A stretch of DNA of 64,000 nucleotides from Streptomyces hygroscopicus. Lineage in GTDB: Bacteria > Actinomycetota > Actinomycetes > Streptomycetales > Streptomycetaceae. The translations under genes and the position numbers were made by a program. How positions within the stretch are numbered: the first letter of the stretch is position 1; each line of letters begins with the position of its first letter. The stretch lies in contig NZ_LBMW01000015.1 of NCBI RefSeq assembly GCF_026168105.1, positions 1-64,000 of the forward strand, in the 5' to 3' direction. This document shows, one piece after another, positions 24,136 to 32,426 of the stretch. The notes below the pieces were generated by a model that had not been told where the DNA came from, did not search any database, and saw nothing but the letters and a program-made list of their open reading frames with translations.

Positions 24136-25206
24136 ATGCGGGCGGTGGGGATGTTGACGATCGGGGCCTTCGCGAAGGCGTGCCGGCTGTCGCCGAAGGC
24201 GCTGCGGCTCTACGACGAGCTCGATCTGCTGCGCCCGGCCCGGGTCGACCCGGAGACCGGCTACCGGTACTACGCCGTCGAGCAGCTGGAGCAGGCCCGG
24301 CTGGTGGCGTGGCTGCGGCGACTGGGGATGCCGCTGGCCCGCATCCGGCGGGTGTGCGCACTGGACGACGCGGACGCCGCCCGGGAGATCCGCGTGTACT
24401 GGGCGCGGGTCGAGGCCGAGACGGCGATGCGCCGGGAGCTGGCGGCGTTCCTCGTGGACCACCTCTCGTCCACCTCGAGGAAGGACACCACCATGCTGGA
24501 ACTGCGCTACTGCGCCCTCTCGGACCCCGGTCTGGTCCGCACGGCCAATCAGGACGCGGCATACGCGGGCGCCCGCGTCCTCGCCGTGGCCGACGGGTTC
24601 GGCCCCGGGGGCGCGCCCGCGAGCTCGGCCGCGGTCGAGGCGCTGCGGTACCTGGACCGGGAGCCACTGCCTGCGGGCGGTGTGCTGAGCCTGCTGGAGG
24701 ACGCGGTGCGGGGCGCCACCGAGGCCGTCCGGGAGGCGGCGGGTCCGGACGCCGGGGCGGGCACCACCCTCACCGCCGGCGTGTGGACCGGCTCGCAGCT
24801 GGCGCTCGTCCACATCGGCGACTCCCGCGCGTATCTGCTGCGCGAGGGCGGGCTGTTCCGGATCACACACGACCACACGGTGGTCCAGTCGATGATCGAC
24901 GAGGGGCGGCTGACCGCGGAGGAGGCCCTGACCCACCCCCAACGGGCTCTGTTGCTACGGGCGCTGACGGGCGGCGGGACCACCGCCGTACCCGATCTGC
25001 GACTGCACGACGCACGGCCGGGCGATCGCTATCTGCTGTGCTCGGACGGCCTGTCCGGGGTCGTGCCCGACGAGGAGATCCGCGGTGTGCTCACTTCGGC
25101 GCCCGCCCCGGACGAGGCGGTGCGCACGCTCGTGGGCGCGGCGAACGCGGCCGGCGGGCCGGACAACGTGAGCTGTGTGGTGGCGGACGTGATGGAGGCC
25201 GCGTAG
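24136..25206 (+). CDS. MerR-family regulator fused to a PP2C protein phosphatase
   Basis: The product is 356 aa. Residues about 5-75 are a MerR HTH (MLTIGAFAKACRLSPKALRLYDELDLLRPARVDPETGYRYY), followed by a dimerisation helix to about 112. From about 122 a complete PP2C/SpoIIE-like Ser/Thr phosphatase domain follows. It has RTANQDAAY, VADGF (Asp153), HIGDSRAYL (Asp229), LCSDGLSG (Asp304) and GGPDNVS (Asp343). The metal-binding acidic residues are present, so the phosphatase should be active. The effector domain of a normal MerR is thus replaced by an enzyme. An internal ATG at 24493 with AGGAAGG just upstream could also produce a free phosphatase of 237 residues. The gene is preceded by a MerR-like operator. 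Confidence 0.9.
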   Translation: MRAVGMLTIGAFAKACRLSPKALRLYDELDLLRPARVDPETGYRYYAVEQLEQARLVAWLRRLGMPLARIRRVCALDDADAAREIRVYWARVEAETAMRRELAAFLVDHLSSTSRKDTTMLELRYCALSDPGLVRTANQDAAYAGARVLAVADGFGPGGAPASSAAVEALRYLDREPLPAGGVLSLLEDAVRGATEAVREAAGPDAGAGTTLTAGVWTGSQLALVHIGDSRAYLLREGGLFRITHDHTVVQSMIDEGRLTAEEALTHPQRALLLRALTGGGTTAVPDLRLHDARPGDRYLLCSDGLSGVVPDEEIRGVLTSAPAPDEAVRTLVGAANAAGGPDNVSCVVADVMEAA

Positions 25207-25367
25207 CGGACGGGAGCCGTGCGGCACGATCGTGGGTCCATGCGTAGGCAGGCCCCCGTCGGCCGGGGCGAGGTGAGGTCTCCGTCACCGTGGCGACGGG
25301 TTTCGCCCACGCTGAGGTAGGAACGGTCCTGATGTCCGTACGTCCGCCCCGTCGCAAGGAGTCCCGC

Positions 25368-26816
25368 GTGTCCTCCCTCTTTCCGGCCCTGACCGACCCG
25401 GGGGCCGCGCGACGGCCCGCCCTGCGCTTCGGTGAGCGGGCCCTGACGTACGCGGAGCTGGCCGCGGCGGCGGGTGCGCTCGCCGGGCGGCTCGGCGGCC
25501 GGAAAAGGGTGGCCGTGTGGGCCACGCCCTCCCTGGAGACCGCCGTCGCGGTGGTGGCCGCGCTGACCGCCGGCATGTCCGTCGTCCCGCTCAACCCGAA
25601 GTCCGGCGAGGGCGAACTGCGGCACATCCTGGCGGACAGCGCACCGCCGCTGGTACTGGCCGCCCCCGACGATGAACTTCCGTCATCGGTAAGGGAGTTG
25701 GAGCGTATCGACGTCGATGTGCACGGCGCGGGCCCCTTCGCTCCCGCCGGGGCCGCGGACGAGGATCCGGCTCTCGTCGTCTACACCTCCGGAACCACCG
25801 GCCCGCCCAAGGGCGCGATCATCCCCCGCCGAGCCGTGGCCGCCACGCTCGACGCGCTCGCGGACGCCTGGCAGTGGACCGGCGACGACGTGCTCGTGCA
25901 CGGGCTGCCGCTGTTCCATGTGCACGGGCTGGTCCTCGGCGTCCTCGGCCCGCTGCGCCGGGGCGGCGCCGTACGCCATCTGGGCCGGTTCGGAACGGAC
26001 GGCGTGACGCGCGAGCTGGGCGCGGGGGCGACCATGCTGTTCGGCGTGCCCACGATGTACCACCGCATCGCCGAGGCCCTGCCCGCCGACCCGGAGCTGG
26101 CCAAGGCGCTGGGCGGGGCCCGGCTGCTGGTCTCCGGGTCCGCCGCGCTGCCGGTGCACGACCACGAGCGGATCGCCGCCGCGACCGGCCGCCGGGTCGT
26201 CGAGCGGTACGGGATGACCGAGACCCTGATGAACACGAGTGTGCGCGCGGACGGGGAGCCGCGCCCCGGCACGGTCGGCGTGCCGCTGCCCGGGGTCGAG
26301 CTGCGGCTCGTGGAGGAGGACGGCTCGCCGATCACCGTGTACGACGGGGAGACGGTGGGCGAGATCCAGGTCCGCGGGCCGAACCTGTTCACGGGCTACC
26401 TCAACCGGCCCGAGGCCACGGCCGCCGCCTTCACCGCCGACGGCTGGTTCCGCACCGGGGACATGGCGGTGCGCGAGGCCGACGGTTATGTGCGCATCGT
26501 GGGCCGCAAGGCCACCGACCTGATCAAGAGCGGCGGATACAAGATCGGGGCGGGCGAGATCGAGAACGCGCTGCTCGAACACCCGGGTGTGCGGGAGGCC
26601 GCCGTCACCGGGGAGCCCGACGAGGACCTGGGCGAGCGGATCGTCGCCTGGGTGGTGCCGACCGACCCCGGGGCCCCTCCCGGCGCGGAGGAGCTGGCCG
26701 ACCACGTGGCCCGCAGGCTCGCCCCGCACAAGCGCCCCCGCGTGGTGCGCCATCTCGACGCGCTGCCCCGCAACGAGATGGGGAAGATCATGAAGCGGGC
26801 ACTGGGCGATGCCTGA
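25368..26816 (+). CDS. matB: Malonyl-CoA synthetase
   Basis: The product is 482 aa from a GTG with AAGGAG five bases upstream. The frame is open to an ATG at 25290, but the family begins at SSLFPAL. It closely resembles S. coelicolor MatB (SCO2444), as I remember that sequence, along its whole length. AMP-binding P-loop: residues 139-149 (YTSGTTGPPKG). Further motifs: RYGMTETLMNTSVR, GWFRTGDMAVR, GRKATDLIKSGGYKIGAGEIE, and the catalytic lysine near the end (GKIMKRAL, Lys473). MatB activates malonate, and often methylmalonate, to the CoA thioester with ATP, supplying polyketide extender units or salvaging malonate. The last 8 bp overlap the carboxyltransferase gene, so both are co-translated. 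Confidence 0.93.
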   Translation: MSSLFPALTDPGAARRPALRFGERALTYAELAAAAGALAGRLGGRKRVAVWATPSLETAVAVVAALTAGMSVVPLNPKSGEGELRHILADSAPPLVLAAPDDELPSSVRELERIDVDVHGAGPFAPAGAADEDPALVVYTSGTTGPPKGAIIPRRAVAATLDALADAWQWTGDDVLVHGLPLFHVHGLVLGVLGPLRRGGAVRHLGRFGTDGVTRELGAGATMLFGVPTMYHRIAEALPADPELAKALGGARLLVSGSAALPVHDHERIAAATGRRVVERYGMTETLMNTSVRADGEPRPGTVGVPLPGVELRLVEEDGSPITVYDGETVGEIQVRGPNLFTGYLNRPEATAAAFTADGWFRTGDMAVREADGYVRIVGRKATDLIKSGGYKIGAGEIENALLEHPGVREAAVTGEPDEDLGERIVAWVVPTDPGAPPGAEELADHVARRLAPHKRPRVVRHLDALPRNEMGKIMKRALGDA

Positions 26817-28236
26817 GCGCCCGGCCGCGCGGGAGGCCCTCGCCCGCGTCGCCGACGAGTTCCGCGAACTCCCTGGCCCGGCCCGGGAGTCACCGCCGGA
26901 CGGCCCGCTGGGGTGGGCGGGCTACGACGCCTCACGCGCCCGCGCCGCCGAGCGCACCGGCGAGGAGGAGTCCGTGGTCTGCGGCACCGCGAACGTCGAG
27001 GGCACCCGAGCGGTGCTGATCGCGTTCGAGTTCGGCTTCCTCGGCGGCTCCCTGGGCGAGCGCACCGGCGATCGGCTGGAGGCGGCGCACGGTTACGCCC
27101 GTGAGCACCGGCTGCCGGTCGTCTCGCTCGTCGCGACCGGCGGCAGCCGGATGCAGGAGGGCATGCTCGCGCTGACCCAGCTCCAGCGGGTGGCCCGGCA
27201 GTCGGCGCTCACCCGCGCGGCCGGGCTGCCGCAGCTCGCGGTGCTGCGCGACCCGACGACCGGCGGCGGCTGGGCCACGCTGGGCGCGGGCGCCGACGTG
27301 GTGTTGGCCCTGCCGGACGTCCAGGTGGGCTTCGCGGGGTCCCGGGTGCGCCCGCAGGACGCGGACCCGGCGGCTTACACCGCTCAGGCGCAGCTGGCGG
27401 CGGGTGCGGTCGACGCGATCGTACGGCCCGAGGAACTGCGGGAGACGCTGGGGCTCTGGCTGCACCTGCTGACGGGCGGCGCGTCCCGGAACCCCGACGC
27501 GCCCGAGGCCCCCGACGAACCCGAGGCCCCCGGCCGCCCGGCGGCCGTCGCGAACGAGCCCACCCCCGCCCCCGTCCCGGCCGCCCTCGCGGCCACGGGC
27601 CTCCCCGCCACCGGCTGGGACGCCGTCCGGCGCGCCCGGGATCCGGGGCGCCCGCGCGCCGAGGCCTACCTGGACGCGTACTTCACCCGGCGGGCCGCCC
27701 TGAGCGGCGACCGCTGTGGCGGCAGGGACGACGGCATGCTGTGCGGTTTCGGCATCCACGAGGGCCGTACGGTCGCGTACGCCGCCCAGACCGGCACCGC
27801 GACCCGTCCGGCGGGATACCGTACGGCCGCCCGTCTGATCCGTCTGGCGGACCTGCTGTCCCTCCCGGTTCTCACGCTGGTGGACACGCCGGGCGCCGCC
27901 AACGACGCCGAGGCCGAGCGGCAAGGCGTGGGCGCCGCGATCGCGGACCTGTTCGCCGCGGTCGCCACCGCCCGTACGCCGCTCACCACCCTGCTGATCG
28001 GCGAGGGCGGCTCCGGCGGAGCCCTCGCCCTGGCCGCGCCCGGCAACACCTGGGCCACGCCGGACAGTTACTTCTCCGTCATCGCGCCGGAGCTCGCCGC
28101 CGCGATCCTCAAGCGCCCGGCCGACCAGGTGCGGTCGACGGCGGACCAGCTCCGTCTGCGGCCCCAGGACCTCGTGGCTCTGGGGGTCGTACGGGGGATC
28201 GTGGGCGGTGACGCGGTGCAACCCACCACGCCGTGA
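26809..28236 (+). CDS. Acyl-CoA carboxyltransferase, fused beta- and alpha-type halves
   Basis: The product is 475 aa. The N-terminal half has the AccD/PccB-like crotonase-type fold (FEFGFLGGSLGERTGDRLEAAHGYAREHRLPVVSLVATGGSRMQEGMLALTQL). The C-terminal half has the AccA-like one (TLVDTPGAANDAEAERQGVGAAIADLFAA, LLIGEGGSGGALALA, SYFSVIAPELAAAIL). A Pro/Glu/Ala linker (about 225-265) joins them. There is no AccD zinc finger. The gene overlaps matB by 8 bp, so malonyl-CoA or methylmalonyl-CoA is the obvious substrate. It could carboxylate acetyl- or propionyl-CoA with a biotin protein encoded elsewhere, or act as a decarboxylase-type transferase. No biotin carboxylase or carrier gene is adjacent. 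Confidence 0.85.
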   Translation: MPERPAAREALARVADEFRELPGPARESPPDGPLGWAGYDASRARAAERTGEEESVVCGTANVEGTRAVLIAFEFGFLGGSLGERTGDRLEAAHGYAREHRLPVVSLVATGGSRMQEGMLALTQLQRVARQSALTRAAGLPQLAVLRDPTTGGGWATLGAGADVVLALPDVQVGFAGSRVRPQDADPAAYTAQAQLAAGAVDAIVRPEELRETLGLWLHLLTGGASRNPDAPEAPDEPEAPGRPAAVANEPTPAPVPAALAATGLPATGWDAVRRARDPGRPRAEAYLDAYFTRRAALSGDRCGGRDDGMLCGFGIHEGRTVAYAAQTGTATRPAGYRTAARLIRLADLLSLPVLTLVDTPGAANDAEAERQGVGAAIADLFAAVATARTPLTTLLIGEGGSGGALALAAPGNTWATPDSYFSVIAPELAAAILKRPADQVRSTADQLRLRPQDLVALGVVRGIVGGDAVQPTTP

Positions 28237-28306
28237 CGGTCCGGCGGCTCTCCTCCAGCCCGTGACCCGATCCGGGATGGGGGGGAAAGCCACAGGCCGG
28301 GAGGGA

Positions 28307-28361
28307 CCACGCGCCCGAACGCAAGCCTCCTTGAGCGCCACGCGCCCGAACGCAAGCCTCC
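28307..28361. repeat. Direct repeat of 24 bp upstream of mbl
   Basis: Two identical 24-bp copies (28307-28330 and 28338-28361) are separated by 7 bp in the 232-bp gap between the carboxyltransferase gene and mbl. A third, shortened relative of the first half follows (around 28371-28380). This could be a binding site array or a remnant of a small duplication. Confidence 0.75.
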
Positions 28362-28468
28362 CGCGGCGCGACGCGCCCGACGTCACCCGTTCGGGTGAAC
28401 CCCTCCCGGCCGCTCCCAACGGGCGCGGCGCACGTCCATGGCACACGATGTTCTCGGGAGGTACCGCC

Positions 28469-29506
28469 ATGACCGTCAGCCTGGACCAGCTGCGCCGTTG
28501 CCACTTCGCCGTCGACCTGGGGGCGGCGAGGACCCGTGTCTACGTCAAGGGCGCGGGGCTGGTGGTGGACCAGCCCAGTGCCGCAGCCGTGAACACCCGC
28601 ACGGGCGCGCTGATCGCAGTCGGCGAGCTCGCCGAGAAGATGACGGGGCGCACACCCTCGTACATCCGTGTCGTCCGGCCCGTCTCGGGCGGCACCGTCG
28701 TCGACATAGAGATGGCCCAGCGCATGCTGCGCCATCTGCTGGGGGAGAAGCTGCGCCGTTCCCTGCGTCGCAAGCCCCGGTTGCGGGCCGCCGCCTGCAC
28801 CCCGCACGACGCGGATCCACTGGCCCAGCGCGCGACCATCGAGACCCTGGTCGGACTGGGCGCGCGCAGGGTCGAACTGGTCGACACGCTCGTCGCCGCC
28901 GCCGTGGGGTGCGGGCTGCCCGTCGAGCAGCCCGAGGCTTCCATGATCATGGTGTGCGGTGCCGCAGCCACACAGATCGCCGTCCTTTCGCTGGGGAACA
29001 TCGTGACCGCCGAGCGGGTCCCGGTGGGCGGCGAGGCCGTCGACCACGCGATCGTTCAACTGCTCCGCCACGAGCACGAGTTGATGCTGCCGAGTCAGTC
29101 CGTACGACCGCTGCGGCTCGCCCTCTCCGGCAACGGGCTCTCCCCGCACGGGCCCACCTCCACCGAGATCCTGGGCCGGGACGTGGCCACCGGGCTCGCG
29201 CGCTCCGTAAAGGTCGACACGGCGGCCATACGAGTCGCCATCCAGACCCCGCTCACCGCCGTCCTCGACGGCATCGGCAAGGTGCTGCGCGACTGTCCGC
29301 CCGATCTGGTGGCCGACCTCGCCGACCGAGGGATCATGATGGTCGGCGGCAGCGCGCTGCTGCCGGGTCTCGACCAGATGCTGCGCCAGGCGACGGGTAT
29401 GCCCGTGCACATCGCCGAACGCCCCGACATCTGCGCCGTCCAAGGCCTGGGCGAGATGCTGGAGGGCAGGATCCAGCCCCTGACGTTCAACCCGCTGGCC
29501 GCCTGA
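28469..29506 (+). CDS. mbl: MreB-like actin homologue Mbl
   Basis: The product is 345 aa, from an ATG with GGGAGG just upstream. Actin-fold phosphate and adenosine motifs are present: FAVDLGAARTRVYVKG (phosphate 1), the connect region RVELVDTLVAAAVGCGLPV, MIMVCGAAATQIAVLSLG (phosphate 2) and IMMVGGSALLPGLDQML (adenosine). It corresponds to S. coelicolor Mbl (SCO2451), which helps build the thick spore wall together with MreB but is shorter and more divergent. It lacks the usual mreCD neighbours; mreB lies elsewhere in Streptomyces. Transcription is probably monocistronic with expression linked to sporulation, though I see no specific promoter signal. Confidence 0.88.
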   Translation: MTVSLDQLRRCHFAVDLGAARTRVYVKGAGLVVDQPSAAAVNTRTGALIAVGELAEKMTGRTPSYIRVVRPVSGGTVVDIEMAQRMLRHLLGEKLRRSLRRKPRLRAAACTPHDADPLAQRATIETLVGLGARRVELVDTLVAAAVGCGLPVEQPEASMIMVCGAAATQIAVLSLGNIVTAERVPVGGEAVDHAIVQLLRHEHELMLPSQSVRPLRLALSGNGLSPHGPTSTEILGRDVATGLARSVKVDTAAIRVAIQTPLTAVLDGIGKVLRDCPPDLVADLADRGIMMVGGSALLPGLDQMLRQATGMPVHIAERPDICAVQGLGEMLEGRIQPLTFNPLAA

Positions 29507-29543
29507 GCCGGGCCCCGCGCCGGAGTCCCAAGTCCCGGCAGGG

Positions 29544-29821
29544 GTCCTGGCATGGGCCGCCGAAGCCTTCCGGCTGACCACCCACGGCTGTGCGCGCGAG
29601 GCGGGACCGGGCGTGTACGGCATCCCCGCTCCCCGCGCGTTCCGAGCGCGGCCGGGGCAGCCGCCTTGCTGCGCAATGGACTTGAGGCCGTCCCCGCCGA
29701 GCGGCTGTGGGTGAACCCCGACTGCCGTCTGAAGACGCACGGTTGGCCCGAGACACGCGCGTCCCTGGAGAATCCGGTTGCCGCGGCCCGAACGGTCCGC
29801 GACGAGCCCTCCGGCTGCTGA
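29544..29821 (+). pseudogene. Decayed 3' remnant of metE (cobalamin-independent methionine synthase)
   Basis: Two pieces of MetE in different frames are visible. In the first (from 29544), WAAEAFRLTTHG is followed at once by CAREAGPGVYGI. In MetE these are separated by about 60 residues, so an internal deletion removed the HTHMCY active-site part. A frameshift then occurs near 29620. The second frame reads PRVPSAAGAAALLRNG... and then ERLWVNPDCRLKTHGWPETRASLENPVAAARTV to a TGA at 29819-29821. The last part matches the C-terminus of MetE, with the conserved Gly of NPDCGLKT changed to Arg. The upstream two-thirds of the gene is missing. The remnant lies between mbl and a cobalamin-linked cluster. 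Confidence 0.85.
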
Positions 29822-29917
29822 TCCGGCGCATGGCCGGGAGGACATCGGCGCCTCGGCCGTGATGCCGTATGAAGAGAACGTCGGTATGGGTCGTGCGTGC
29901 AGGACAGGAGCGAAGGT

Positions 29918-30502
29918 TTGACCAGCCGTGTCACATTGATCTCACCCGCCATGAACCGATCACTGCGAGAGGCCCGGTTCGACGACGGCTGTCCGCTCGA
30001 CGCGAGCGGCACGGCCCGTGCCCGGTCCGCCGCCCACACACTTCAGGTGGCTGACCGCGTGCTGGTCTCCCCCAGCCTGCGCTGCGGCGAGACAGCGTCG
30101 GCCCTCGGTCTCGACGCCACGCGTGCACCGGAGTTGGCGGGCCTGGACGTGGGCCGCTGGCGGGGCCGGACGCTCGACGAGGTCGGCGCGGCGGAACCGG
30201 ACGTACTCGCCCGCTGGCTGACGGATCCGGGCGCCGCACCCCACGGCGGGGAGTCGGTGCGTGCCCTCTGCGCGCGCGTGGCCGACTGGCTCGAGGCGTT
30301 GCGCGAGAATGACGGCAGGACCCTCGCCGTGGTGGAGCCGGAGATCGTACGGGCCGTGGTGATCAGGGTCTTCGACGCGCCTGAGGCGGCATTCTGGCGG
30401 CTCGATGTCCCGCCCTTGACGGCGACCGAGCTCAGCGGACGAGCCGGCCGTTGGAACCTGCGGCTGGGGCAGGCGCTGGGTCAGCCGGCCACCGGGGACT
30501 GA
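29918..30502 (+). CDS. Histidine-phosphatase-superfamily protein lacking the RHG motif
   Basis: The product is 194 aa if the TTG at 29918 is used (GGAG eight bases upstream). A GTG at 29897 would add seven residues. The fold is recognisable from LDASGTARARSAA, VLVSPSLRCGETASALGL and GGESVRALCARVADWLEAL. However, the catalytic RHG/RHGET box near the N-terminus is replaced by the sequence around SPAMNRSLREARF. A family of such proteins sits beside cbtAB cobalt transporter genes in actinobacteria. CobC-type alpha-ribazole phosphatases belong to the same superfamily, so a cobalamin-related role is plausible, but with an altered active site. It converges with cbtA. Confidence 0.7.
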   Translation: MTSRVTLISPAMNRSLREARFDDGCPLDASGTARARSAAHTLQVADRVLVSPSLRCGETASALGLDATRAPELAGLDVGRWRGRTLDEVGAAEPDVLARWLTDPGAAPHGGESVRALCARVADWLEALRENDGRTLAVVEPEIVRAVVIRVFDAPEAAFWRLDVPPLTATELSGRAGRWNLRLGQALGQPATGD

Positions 30503-30619
30503 CGGAGCATCGTTCGCCCGCCGACGGACCGATCACTGTCGGCGCGGGCACGGCGGAAGTACGTTCCTCCCCCGAATCCCGTCCGGCGGCTCCACTGCGG
30601 TGGCGATCGACGAGTGCCG

Positions 30620-31375
30620 CTAGTGCGGTACGGGAGTTGCCTGTGCGGGGGGCGCGACCGCCGCGGGACGCGGCGACAGCAGACGCTGCGCCAGCTCACC
30701 GAAGATCAGCCCGTATCCGGTCCACAGAGTGCACTGGATGGCGAGCGCGGAGAGCCGGAACCGCCACAGCACGGTGGCTGGGAAGTCCTTCGGCACCTCG
30801 TTGACGACCGGCAGGAACGCGTAGGCGAGTCCGATCACGAGGACGAAGAACGTTACCGCGGCCACGGTGGCGTGCCAGGTGCCCCACCGGGGTGCGAGCC
30901 GCTTGCCCAGGATGACGGCCGCGACCGCCAGCAGCACGCTGAGCAGCATCATCAGGAAGTACAGGGTGGTGCGCTTGCCGATGGTGTCGGGGTTGCCGAC
31001 CGACGGCGGGTTGGCCGGGTACTTCAGGAACGGCACGACGTACACGGCCAGCAGTGCGCATGCGGACAGCAGCAGTGCCGTGGCCCGGGGGCTGAAGCGA
31101 CCGACCCTGCCGAGAGCGAAGCAGTAGGCGAGCGCGGCGATGCCGCCGAAGGCCACCCCGTAGATGAGGACGCCGGTGGCGAGACCGGCCGTGGACTGCA
31201 GGGAGCGGGAGACGATCTCCATCTCGTGCTCGTGGGAGTGCGCTTCCTCGAACCTGATCGCACTGGCGACGTTCGGCTCACCGAGGAAGTAGGCGACGAC
31301 CAGGGCGAGCACGCCGGCCGCAAGGCCGGCGAGCATGCCCCGCACGAGGAGATTTCGCACGGTCGTGGAGTTCAT
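30620..31375 (-). CDS. cbtA: CbtA-family cobalt transporter subunit
   Basis: The product is 251 aa from the ATG at 31373-31375. It has five to six predicted membrane helices: VRNLLVRGMLAGLAAGVLALVVAYFLGEP, a loop with His/Glu residues (EEAHSHEHEMEIVSRS), then GLATGVLIYGVAFGGIAALAYCFALG and further helices, ending LAIQCTLWTGYGLIFGELAQRLL. The HSHEHE loop is a likely metal-binding site. CbtA and CbtB form a cobalt uptake system found under cobalamin riboswitch control. It lies 19 bp downstream of cbtB in the same operon. Confidence 0.9.
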   Translation of the reverse strand: MNSTTVRNLLVRGMLAGLAAGVLALVVAYFLGEPNVASAIRFEEAHSHEHEMEIVSRSLQSTAGLATGVLIYGVAFGGIAALAYCFALGRVGRFSPRATALLLSACALLAVYVVPFLKYPANPPSVGNPDTIGKRTTLYFLMMLLSVLLAVAAVILGKRLAPRWGTWHATVAAVTFFVLVIGLAYAFLPVVNEVPKDFPATVLWRFRLSALAIQCTLWTGYGLIFGELAQRLLSPRPAAVAPPAQATPVPH

Positions 31376-31394
31376 GGCTGTGCGGCGCCCCTCG

Positions 31395-31616
31395 TCAGTG
31401 GCAGGGGAAACCGAGCAGATGGCGGGCGTCGTGCACCCACTCGTGAACATCCGTGCCGTTGAACACGGAGGTGGCGCCCTGCTCGGCGCCGACGAAGTAC
31501 AACAGGACCAGCATCAGGATGCCGAAGAAGACCGCCCACGGAGCGATCGCCTTCAGCGGCAACTTGGCGGGTACGACGGGGGTGGTGGCTGTCGGCTGAG
31601 CGACGGTCTGCGCCAT
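31395..31616 (-). CDS. cbtB: CbtB-family cobalt transporter subunit
   Basis: The product is 73 aa from the ATG at 31614-31616, with a strong GAGGAGG upstream. It has a single transmembrane helix (KAIAPWAVFFGILMLVLLYFVGAEQG) and the signature metal-binding tail HEWVHDARHLLGFPCH, in which His residues and the C-terminal FPCH bind cobalt in CbtB. It is the first gene of the operon and lies just behind the cobalamin riboswitch, so cobalamin shuts down cobalt uptake. Confidence 0.92.
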   Translation of the reverse strand: MAQTVAQPTATTPVVPAKLPLKAIAPWAVFFGILMLVLLYFVGAEQGATSVFNGTDVHEWVHDARHLLGFPCH

Positions 31617-31659
31617 GGCAGGACCTCCTCTGGGAGTTCGCGTCCCATCTCGGTGGTGC

Positions 31660-31800
31660 ACAGGACGACAGCTGCGGGTCTGACTCACAAGACGCCCGCC
31701 CGCCGAGCGGTCCGTCTCGTTCACAGTGGCGCGACCGTGCCGGATTCCCACCGGCTTCCGCCTCACCGTCGTCGTTGTCGCACAGACCGTACCGTGCGAC
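31660..31800 (-). promoter_or_regulatory. Cobalamin (B12) riboswitch upstream of cbtBA
   Basis: Read on the minus strand, this region contains the conserved core in order: GGAAGCCGGTGGGAATCC (31743-31760 region), GCACGGTCGCGCCACTGTGA (31721-31740), and after a variable hairpin the segment GAGTCAGACCCGC (31674-31686). These are the B12-box and flanking conserved elements of the Cobalamin RNA family. The exact limits are approximate. The ribosome binding site of cbtB lies about 30 nt beyond the 3' edge, consistent with translational control. Confidence 0.92.
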
Positions 31801-31805
31801 GGGAA

Positions 31806-32426
31806 CATGGCCAAGACCGCATCGTCTGCCGTGATCTTCGTCTCGATGGCGCGGGCCGGCCGGTGCGACCTGCGGGTCGGAGGTGGCCTCAGCGGCGCAC
31901 CACCCGGCACGCCTCGGCCGTTGTGACCGGATCCCCATGAGCGACACCAGCGGCCCACTCGGTACACCAGCGGGCCGGATCCCCAGGCGTCTGGACCCCC
32001 CAAGGCACGCTCATGGCGTACGCCGCCCTGCACGGGCGAGAGGATCTGGTGGCGAGTCCGGGCTGCCGCAGGCGTCCGGACGGAGGAGGCGTTCGGCGCC
32101 GACACGAGCACAGGTCCGACGGTCCGCTCGCGGCTGTTGCGGGGCCGCCAGGCCCAATCGCCACGGATCCTTTCCGCGACAGGATCCCGCCGCACAACCT
32201 CCCCCGTCCTGACCGCCGTTGCTCCGGCCTCGGCACGGGCACCGAGCGCCACCGGCCGCGACTCGGGCGACAACAAGGCGGACGGCCGGAAAGCAAGATC
32301 CGGAGCGGGGGCGGCACACCGCGTGGCTCAGCGGGAGACCGATCGGGCCGCCCTCTGAGCCATCAGGGCCACGGTTGGTCCCTCCGGGCCGCCGCCGGGC
32401 TACTTGATCTTGGTCCGGGCGAGTGA
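31806..32426. other. About 620 bp without a supported gene
   Basis: All frames here give Arg/Pro/Gly-rich translations with no start with a good ribosome binding site and no recognisable domain. The left end must contain the promoter for the cbtBA riboswitch transcript. It lies next to a tRNA gene, a common integration hot spot, but I see no integrase remnant and no duplicated tRNA 3' end. Confidence 0.5.

Noticed and set aside
32013..32426. Open plus-strand frame of 137 codons next to the tRNA gene
   Set aside because: No ribosome binding site, Arg/Gly/Pro-rich composition and no domain; typical of a GC-rich shadow frame.
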